A model generated the notes under the pieces. That model did no database searches, was not told the DNA's origin, and saw only the letters and a list, made by a program, of their open reading frames with translations. From Candidatus Bipolaricaulota bacterium (GTDB lineage Bacteria > Bipolaricaulota > Bipolaricaulia > Bipolaricaulales > Bipolaricaulaceae): a stretch of DNA of 11,665 nucleotides. Numbering within the stretch: position 1 is the first letter of the stretch; every line of letters starts with the position of its first letter. Positions 7,254 through 11,665 of this stretch are shown piece by piece. Position numbers and translations under genes: made by a program. The stretch is from NCBI GenBank assembly GCA_021163465.1, contig JAGGWU010000178.1:1-11665 (forward strand), given 5' to 3'.

Positions 7254-8711
7254 TTACTCGTTGTGGGGAATTCGGAGGGTACTCCCCCCGATGAATTCGC
7301 GCACCAGGTGGTCGCCGGGGATCAGGTTATGATCCTGTACCTCCCACATGGTCAGGCCTTCCACTGCCGAAAGGAGCTCGCTCACCCGCTGGTACCGGAT
7401 CCGTGCGTCCAGGAACGCTTCATAGGGGGCGAGCTCCTCGGGCCTCGGCCAGATCCCATCGGGAACGAAGAAGGGTTTGAGTACAGGAAGGTCAAACGGC
7501 ATTCCTCCGTTTATCGTGTGGTCCGCGAGCCCCATCAGGGGGATAATGGAAAACAGCTCCCCCGCCCGCACGTAATGCCAGTGAAGCAGAGTTTGAAGGG
7601 GGGGATGGTTACGATGTTTGACGTCCCGTAGCATCCGTCTAAGCAGCCTCACGTCGGTGAACTGGGTGAGCCGTCCGGAGGAGCCGTCCCCTTCGTACAT
7701 CATGTTGCAGGCCTCGATGTAGATCCTGAACATAACCGAGCGGTCTATTCCTTCTGTGAGCGGGGGATAAAACCCATGAAGGCAATCAAGCAGAAGGATC
7801 TGATCGCGCTCGAGCTTGACCCTTTTGGTCCCCACATGCTCCCCCACCTTGAAATCATAGATGGGCTTTTCGATGGTTTTTCCTTCAAGCAACATCTTGA
7901 GGTGCTTGTTAATAAGCTGGATATCCAGCGCTTCCGGGGTCTCGAAATTGCGGTCGTTGATCCAGTCGGTGGGATGTTCCACAAGGGGCCAGAAATAGTC
8001 GTCCAGGTTGAGCATAAGGAACCGCAACCCCTCGCGTTCGAGCCGTTGGGTGAGCTTCACGGTGGTGGTGGTCTTGCCCGAAGAGGAGGGGCCGGAGATC
8101 CAGATCATCCGGATCTCATCCCCGCGATCCAGCCGCTCCAGGACCTTCCGCGCGGCCTCGTCCAGGGAACGTTCATAAACCTCGGTGGCTTCCCCTATGA
8201 GCCATTTCGCCTTTCCAGAACGGATTACTTCGTTCAAGCCTTCCACGGTGTCACAGCCGTGGGCCTTGTTCCAGGCGAGGATTTCCTCGTGAAAAGGGGT
8301 GGGATAACCGTTTCCCACGAACTGTTCCATGGTAATTGCTCCAGACCGCACCCAGTGCTTTCCCCACCGCCAGCATTCATATGCGTCGGCCACGGTCACG
8401 AAGCCGTAGCTGCGCAACACGTGGATCACGGTGTCCTGGATCTCTTCAATGGTGGGGGGGAAGTTAGCGATCCAATGCCGTGGATCGCGGTTCAACACGA
8501 TTACCACTATATCCGAGAGGAACCGGGCGATCTCCTCATCGGTTCCATAAGCATCGAAGAGGGCATCGTTAACCCCTTTTAGGTAGTCCAAAGAAAAGCC
8601 GCCCACGGAACGGGCCGCCCGCAGGATGGCGGAATAGATCCTTCCCTGGTCGAAAGGGACCAGGGATCGATCGCGCTTTTGCACCTTCCGAATCCGATTC
8701 TGTACGGGCAT
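7254..8711 (-). CDS. ATP-cone domain fused to a uridine-kinase-like P-loop kinase
   Basis: 485 aa. Residues about 5-120 look like an ATP-cone, the small nucleotide-sensing domain of ribonucleotide reductases, NrdR and archaeal 2-phosphoglycerate kinase (RIRKVQKRDRSLVPFDQGRI, then FPPTIEEIQDTVIHVLRSYG). A linker to about 200 precedes a Udk/PRK-type kinase: P-loop GPSSSGKTT (207-215, K213), LNLDDYFW (234-241), KPIYDF (282-287), and LLDCLHGFYPPL (307-318) as the Walker B-like region. The end (HYVRAGELFSIIPLMGLADH and following) resembles the C-terminal part of TM0751-like nucleoside kinases, which normally carry a TGS domain instead. The substrate is unknown. Nucleoside is the default, but position before uxaE leaves a sugar-acid substrate open. 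The start is set by the promoter directly upstream; no Shine-Dalgarno is visible. Confidence 0.8.
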   Translation of the reverse strand: MPVQNRIRKVQKRDRSLVPFDQGRIYSAILRAARSVGGFSLDYLKGVNDALFDAYGTDEEIARFLSDIVVIVLNRDPRHWIANFPPTIEEIQDTVIHVLRSYGFVTVADAYECWRWGKHWVRSGAITMEQFVGNGYPTPFHEEILAWNKAHGCDTVEGLNEVIRSGKAKWLIGEATEVYERSLDEAARKVLERLDRGDEIRMIWISGPSSSGKTTTTVKLTQRLEREGLRFLMLNLDDYFWPLVEHPTDWINDRNFETPEALDIQLINKHLKMLLEGKTIEKPIYDFKVGEHVGTKRVKLERDQILLLDCLHGFYPPLTEGIDRSVMFRIYIEACNMMYEGDGSSGRLTQFTDVRLLRRMLRDVKHRNHPPLQTLLHWHYVRAGELFSIIPLMGLADHTINGGMPFDLPVLKPFFVPDGIWPRPEELAPYEAFLDARIRYQRVSELLSAVEGLTMWEVQDHNLIPGDHLVREFIGGSTLRIPHNE

Positions 8712-8719
8712 CGCACCGA

Positions 8720-8750
8720 ATTATATAGATCAAAGCGGATTCCCGTCCAA
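8720..8750 (-). promoter_or_regulatory. Promoter of the kinase-uxaE-SDR genes, apparently leaderless
   Basis: On the minus strand TTGGAC (8750-8745) is followed after 17 nt by TATATA (8727-8722), overlapping a perfect TATAAT (8725-8720). An AT-rich tract (ATTTTTAATT, about 8760-8770) upstream could act as an UP element. TATAAT ends 8 nt before the ATG at 8711, so transcription would begin about 2-4 nt from the start codon, leaving no room for a ribosome-binding site. Confidence 0.7.
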
Positions 8751-8876
8751 CTTCGGGTGAATTAAAAATGGGTTTGGTGGAAATAAAGGGCAGTTGGCAC
8801 GGAGGGTTACGTTTTTCGGGATGGGGCCATCTAGACGCAGCGTGGCGATGGGCACCGATGCCGCAGGAGGAGAAGC

Positions 8877-8896
8877 CTCGCCGGCGAAGCGGCGAG
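8877..8896. repeat. Perfect 7-bp inverted repeat (hairpin)
   Basis: CTCGCCG, six-base loop GCGAAG, then CGGCGAG. The stem is GC-rich and stable in either transcript, with no U-tract beside it. It may be part of the 3' end of the aminopeptidase mRNA, a small RNA, or a chance structure in GC-rich DNA. Confidence 0.55.
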
Positions 8897-9046
8897 CATA
8901 TTGCACGAGCCCGATTGGCGCCCCGGACTTGCCACCGGCATCCTTTTTGTGACACTACCCTTCTGATGGCTGGGGGCAGGGAGGAGGCGCCTCTTTTCGT
9001 ATTGTGCCAAGCCACGGACTCTTGACCACCGGTCTCCGTATCCGCC

Positions 9047-10063
9047 CTAATCAGCGAGACTTTGAGCGACAAGCTCTTTAGGTAGGGCCGGAACAGGGCC
9101 GCTGCGTCCCTCCATCCCCTGAGCGGAAAGGAGCGCCGAGAGGACTGCTTCCTCCGTGGCCTCCGCTGCGGCCCGGTACAAGATCCCGAGCTCGCGGTCG
9201 GGGATAAATTCCACCCTTATTCGGGTGGCTTTCCTGGGGATGCGATATGCAGTGGAGAACGCCACCAGGAAGTCCCCCGACCCCGGGGACGCCGGGGCAC
9301 CGGTGCGGGCGAGCCCCAACGCCCCCCGCCGCGCCAGGCGCGAAAGCTGCTCCGGGAGGAGCGGAGCGTCGGTGGCCAGGATAACCACCACCGATCCCCG
9401 GTCCTCCCGTTGAATTCGGGGGACGCCCGATAGGTCCAGTTTCCTCCCCAAAAAGAGGAGGTCCTCCCGCCGGCCCATATTGGGTATTGCCAGTGCGCCT
9501 ACCGTCCACTCCCCCGCCCGCCGGGAGGCGGTGCCGACGCCGGATTTGAGCCCGAACGCCACCATCCCGGTCCCAGCGCCCACACATCCCTCCTCTACCT
9601 CATCCCCAGCGGCCCCGATGGCCGCCAAGGCGTCCCCCTCCGTGACCGGCCGGGACTCGATGGCCGAGAGGTGACCGTCGTTACACTCGAGCACCACTGG
9701 GTTTATCGAGCGGGCATCGGGGTGCCGCTTCAGGGTCCAGGTAATCAAAGCGTCGGCGCAGCGGAAGGTCGCCAGGGTGTTGGTGAGGAGGACGGGGGTC
9801 TCCAGGGCCCCCAGGTGCAAAAGCTGCCACAGTCCCACCGCCTTCCCGTGGCCATGGAGCACGAACGCCCCCGCCGGCAGGGGCTCGGCGTAAGGGTCTT
9901 CCGACGGGACAATGGCCGTAACCCCGGTCCGCACCGCCTCAGCGCCCGAGCCGCGGATGAGGGTCCGATGTCCCACCCGCACCCCAAGGACATCGCAGAT
10001 GGAACATCGCTCCCCCGGCGGAAGCTGCCCCAGTGTTAATCCCAACGCGCGAAACGTGTTCAT
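9047..10063 (-). CDS. P1 (S58) family aminopeptidase, DmpA/BapA-like
   Basis: 338-aa Ntn-type self-cleaving aminopeptidase. Family motifs in order: DVLGVRVGHRTL (24-35), VVLECNDGHLS (123-133), the conserved GTGMVAFGLKSGVGTASR (164-181), PNMGRRE (194-200) and TDAPLLP (231-237). Autoproteolysis is expected between G223 and S224 (RGSVVVILA), giving alpha and beta chains with S224 as nucleophile. S262 lies 38 residues later, the same spacing as S250/S288 of DmpA, and D264 occupies the place where BapA, as I recall, has Glu290. DmpA releases N-terminal L-residues and hydrolyses some D-amino acid amides and esters; BapA takes beta-amino acids. Specificity cannot be fixed here. No signal peptide is seen. 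The ATG lies one base after the upstream frame's TAA, with no clear Shine-Dalgarno, so coupling is likely. Confidence 0.92.
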   Translation of the reverse strand: MNTFRALGLTLGQLPPGERCSICDVLGVRVGHRTLIRGSGAEAVRTGVTAIVPSEDPYAEPLPAGAFVLHGHGKAVGLWQLLHLGALETPVLLTNTLATFRCADALITWTLKRHPDARSINPVVLECNDGHLSAIESRPVTEGDALAAIGAAGDEVEEGCVGAGTGMVAFGLKSGVGTASRRAGEWTVGALAIPNMGRREDLLFLGRKLDLSGVPRIQREDRGSVVVILATDAPLLPEQLSRLARRGALGLARTGAPASPGSGDFLVAFSTAYRIPRKATRIRVEFIPDRELGILYRAAAEATEEAVLSALLSAQGMEGRSGPVPALPKELVAQSLAD

Positions 10064-10064
10064 C

Positions 10065-10396
10065 TTAAGGTTGTGGGATCGCCAGGTCCGGTGGCCCCCA
10101 GTCGGATAAGACCGCTCCGGGGTACGACTCCTGGATGAGCTCGTGGAGGATCTGGGCGAACTTCACCTTTGCCCGGCGGGGTTCCCGTGGCCGGCGAAGA
10201 CCGAGACCTTGAACACCACGTCCTCGGGGAGATCCCCCGCTTCCCTCATGCGGGAAAGGAGCCACAACAACCCCTCGCCCAGGACGACAGCTCCACCGCC
10301 CGCAGGATGTCGGAAGGGAACTTTGGGGAGTTCATAGGCATCCCCTCCCGGGATCCCGTGCTTGGCAAGGATCTCCTTTACTTTGCGCTGGTCCAT
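10065..10396 (-). pseudogene. Small unrecognised gene (about 110 aa) broken by a -1 frameshift
   Basis: Frame one begins MDQRKVKEILAKHGIPGGDA at ATG 10396 and reads to HGNPAGQR-stop (10163). Frame two continues as KVKFAQILHELIQESYPGAV and ends AIPQP at 10065, one base before the aminopeptidase ATG. The total of 332 nt is one base short of a multiple of three. The frames join most naturally near AACCCCGCCGGGC (about 10168-10184), where a single base lost in a short C/G run would suffice. A strong Shine-Dalgarno and the protein-like C-terminal frame argue that this was a working gene. I recognise no family or domain. It sits between a translation-type GTPase and an aminopeptidase, which does not define a function. 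A sequencing indel is as likely as decay. Confidence 0.6.
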
Positions 10397-10400
10397 GGTC

Positions 10401-10407
10401 CCTCCTT
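10401..10407 (-). promoter_or_regulatory. Strong Shine-Dalgarno of the small unknown gene
   Basis: Minus-strand AAGGAGG with four bases before the ATG at 10396. It is the main evidence that the broken frame downstream starts a real gene, and it lies in a 59-nt gap after the TGS GTPase stop. Confidence 0.8.
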
Positions 10408-10455
10408 ACCGGATGAGCGTGGCACTTCGACAGGGAAGGGCCAAATCCGCGGAGT

Positions 10456-11445
10456 TCAGTGGACGTGGATTTCCACGATATCGCCGTCCTGGACTACATG
10501 ATCCAACGGGGCGTGTTGGCCGTCGAATTTCCCCGAGCCCCAGAGCCTGACGTACTTCAGCTTCTCCACGAACTCCTTGTGGATGTGCTCCACCACGTCC
10601 AGGATCGTGGCCCCCTCCCTGAGGGTGTAGGGCTGCTCCATATCCGGGGGATGCCCCGGCTTTTTCGTGTAGACCCGCACGATCCCGGCCGACTTGAAGA
10701 TGAGCTCCCGTACCTCCTCAACACCCTCGAAGGTCTCGAAGGAAACGAGCCCCGAGGCGAAGAACCGCTCCGCGGCCCATTCCCGGAACTCCTCCGCCCT
10801 CTCGGGGGCGAGGTCGACCTTCGTCCCCAGGGCCAGGGTGCGGAGCTCCACCGTACGCCAGTCCAGCTGCCGGGTGGGGCCTTTTCCCAGGACGATGTGG
10901 CGCCCCTGCAGGAGCCCCAAGGCCTCCTCGGCGGTATCCGGCCAATCCTCTAGGGAGAGGTCAATGCAAAAAATCGCCCCGTCGGCGGTGCGGATGAGAC
11001 TGAACACCCAACCTTCCGTGTACTCCCGGGTAATGGGGGGGAGGTCCACGAGCTGGATCTGGATGTCCTCGTACTCCATCATGCCGGGACACGGCCGGAA
11101 GGTGGACATGGGGAAGGGGGCGATCTCGGGGCTGGCGTTGGTGAGGAGGGCAAGAAGCGAGGACTTCCCCGTGTTGGGCGGGCCCACCAGGACCATCTGG
11201 GCCGCGCCCTCCCGCTCCACGTGGTAGCTCGGGCCGGACCGCCCCCCGGAGCGGCGGCGTTGCTCCTGTTTCTCCTTGAGTTTGGCGATGCGGCGCTTGA
11301 TGTCGGCCCGCATCTTTTCCGTCCCCTTGTGCTTGGGGATGGTGGCCAACATCTCCATGAGGGCATCCAGCCGCTCCTCGTCGGTCTTAGCCTTCCGGAA
11401 CCGCTCCCTGGCTTCCAGGAACTCCGGGGTAAGATTGGCTGGCAT
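10456..11445 (-). CDS. TGS-domain OBG/DRG-type GTPase
   Basis: 329 aa. A charged helical N-terminus (1-75, rich in Lys/Arg/Glu) leads to a G domain and a C-terminal TGS domain, the DRG-like arrangement. G1 is GPPNTGKSS (88-96). Switch I is PFPMSTFRPCPGMM (110-123), where DRG proteins read an FTT core. G3 is DLPP (134-137), replacing the usual DxPG. G4 is TKVD (208-211), with Thr for the usual Asn of NKxD. TGS runs from about 255 to the end (REGATILDVVEHIHKEFVEK, then HVVQDGDIVEIHVH). OBG/TGS GTPases are generally associated with ribosomes; a precise role is not known from sequence. The P-loop is intact, so nucleotide binding is expected, but the altered G3 and G4 may change hydrolysis or base selectivity. 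Confidence 0.87.
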   Translation of the reverse strand: MPANLTPEFLEARERFRKAKTDEERLDALMEMLATIPKHKGTEKMRADIKRRIAKLKEKQEQRRRSGGRSGPSYHVEREGAAQMVLVGPPNTGKSSLLALLTNASPEIAPFPMSTFRPCPGMMEYEDIQIQLVDLPPITREYTEGWVFSLIRTADGAIFCIDLSLEDWPDTAEEALGLLQGRHIVLGKGPTRQLDWRTVELRTLALGTKVDLAPERAEEFREWAAERFFASGLVSFETFEGVEEVRELIFKSAGIVRVYTKKPGHPPDMEQPYTLREGATILDVVEHIHKEFVEKLKYVRLWGSGKFDGQHAPLDHVVQDGDIVEIHVH

Positions 11446-11454
11446 ATCACATTT

Positions 11455-11460
11455 ATTTTA
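11455..11460 (-). promoter_or_regulatory. Putative -10 element of the TGS GTPase, leaderless geometry
   Basis: Minus-strand TAAAAT ends nine bases before the ATG at 11445, which would put the transcript start about 3 nt from the start codon. No Shine-Dalgarno lies between them. No -35 hexamer is recognisable at 16-19 nt, so the call rests on the -10 and its position. Confidence 0.4.
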
Positions 11461-11500
11461 ACAGCCTCTTGATCCTTTGGGCCGGGCGGGGGCTTGGTAT

Positions 11501-11514
11501 GGGACAAAAGTCCC
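11501..11514. repeat. Inverted repeat GGGAC-AAAA-GTCCC
   Basis: Five-base perfect arms around four A's, followed by TTTCCT on the plus strand. It is too short and its T-run too interrupted for a confident terminator. It could be a small operator or chance. Confidence 0.35.
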
Positions 11515-11557
11515 TTTCCTATGGGGTCCTTTGCCCCGGATACCGGAACCCGTTTTC

Positions 11558-11573
11558 TGTAACATCGATTACA
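11558..11573. promoter_or_regulatory. Possible operator TGTAA-N6-TTACA
   Basis: Perfect 5-bp arms with a 6-bp spacer, the shape of a site for a dimeric HTH regulator. It lies 25 bp before the plus-strand start and about 113 bp from the GTPase start, so it is better placed to control the plus-strand gene. The regulator is unknown. Confidence 0.35.
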
Positions 11574-11598
11574 AGCTCTTCGTGTGAAAGGGGATGGG

Positions 11599-11665
11599 AT
11601 GAGAGCGAAGATGGTTCTTTTGGCGGTTTTGGTGGCTTCGGTATGGGGGTTCATCGGAGTGACCC
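11599..11665 (+). CDS. Start of a membrane or exported protein (truncated at the window edge)
   Basis: Only 22 codons are visible: MRAKMVLLAVLVASVWGFIG and two more. A short basic N-terminus followed by a hydrophobic run fits a signal peptide or first membrane helix. AAAGGGG ends 5 nt before the ATG at 11599. An earlier ATG at 11594 hits a stop after two codons and is excluded. The Val-Trp-Gly-Phe pattern would suit an EamA-type transporter's first helix, but many membrane proteins look like this, so no family is assigned. It is the only plus-strand gene supported in the window. Confidence 0.55.
   Translation, partial: MRAKMVLLAVLVASVWGFIGVT

Larger units (their letters stand above)
8712..9046. 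other. 335-bp intergenic region without a convincing gene
   Basis: It separates the aminopeptidase stop from the kinase start. The low-coordinate end holds the kinase promoter. A hairpin lies at 8877-8896 (seven-pair stem CTCGCCG/CGGCGAG, six-base loop). It has no T-run on either side, so it is not a standard terminator. A palindrome GAGGCGCCTC (8984-8993) is followed by TTTT on the plus strand. Open frames here are Arg/Cys-rich with no recognisable motif. No tRNA, tmRNA, SRP RNA or known riboswitch core was recognised by eye. Confidence 0.6.
11446..11598. other. Divergent intergenic region between the TGS GTPase and the plus-strand gene
   Basis: 153 bp shared by two divergent starts. It contains an AT-rich stretch next to the GTPase start, a GGGAC-AAAA-GTCCC inverted repeat (11501-11514) and a TGTAA-N6-TTACA inverted repeat (11558-11573). 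No good -35/-10 pair for the plus-strand gene was found by eye. Confidence 0.6.

Noticed and set aside
8905..8945. Minus-strand GGCAAGTCCGGGGCGCC resembling the RNase P RNA CR-I element
   Set aside because: The partner conserved region with the AGA..ATG signature and the expected 300-400 nt layout are absent, and the match is short.
8984..8997. Palindrome GAGGCGCCTC followed by TTTT as a terminator
   Set aside because: The palindrome has no loop, leaving only about three stable pairs, and it would terminate plus-strand transcription where no gene is supported.
8768..9025. Plus-strand frame of 85 codons in the 335-bp gap, with GGTGA upstream
   Set aside because: Arg/His/Trp-rich without any recognisable motif, and its start overlaps the upstream part of the kinase promoter region. 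Could be revisited if transcription is seen.
8569..9072. Minus-strand frame of 167 codons spanning the gap
   Set aside because: It overlaps the start of the kinase and the end of the aminopeptidase in another frame, and its composition is not protein-like.
1..11665. CRISPR arrays, insertion sequences, tRNA/rRNA genes, prophage or defence genes
   Set aside because: No regularly spaced repeats, transposase motifs, terminal repeats, tRNA arms or defence-protein signatures were seen on either strand.

Overview
The window is GC-rich bacterial DNA with tightly packed genes. Every recognisable gene except a fragment at the right edge lies on the minus strand, so transcription runs from high to low coordinates. 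Era, histidine ammonia-lyase (HAL) and a TGS-domain GTPase mark it as bacterial. The UxaE-type tagaturonate epimerase was characterised in Thermotoga maritima. Together with the GC-rich, Arg/Glu-rich proteins and compact overlapping genes, it suggests a free-living, perhaps thermophilic heterotroph, possibly an uncultivated lineage such as Bipolaricaulota. That placement is a weak inference; no rRNA or phylogenetic marker was tested.

Layout in transcription order. (1) Right edge: the start of a plus-strand gene for a membrane or exported protein (11599 onward) is divergent from a TGS-domain GTPase (11445-10456). A short unrecognised gene broken by a frameshift (10396-10065) and a DmpA/P1-family aminopeptidase (10063-9047) follow. 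(2) A 335-bp gap with no convincing gene holds a good promoter abutting the next start codon. (3) A sugar-acid block: an ATP-cone/uridine-kinase-like protein (8711-7254), UxaE (7214 or 7178 to 5754) and a UxuB-type SDR (5757-4948). UxaE plus the SDR would convert D-tagaturonate to D-fructuronate and then D-mannonate. (4) An amino-acid block: HutH (4872-3373), Era (3383-2490), a frameshifted GNAT-like paralogue (2503-1710), an intact GNAT-like acyltransferase of the COG3375 type (1698-856) and a MenC/N-succinylamino acid racemase (859 to beyond the left edge). Its genes overlap or nearly touch, consistent with one translationally coupled operon.

The strongest functional theme is scavenging. 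A DmpA-type peptidase, a histidine ammonia-lyase and an NSAR/GNAT pair, the latter known from a D-to-L amino acid conversion route, sit beside hexuronate catabolism. The points most worth a second look are the tandem GNAT copy that lacks the acyl-CoA motif and carries a -1 frameshift, the kinase with an ATP-cone in place of the usual N-terminus, two apparently leaderless promoters, and a second -1 frameshift in the small unknown gene. No CRISPR array, insertion sequence, tRNA or rRNA was found.
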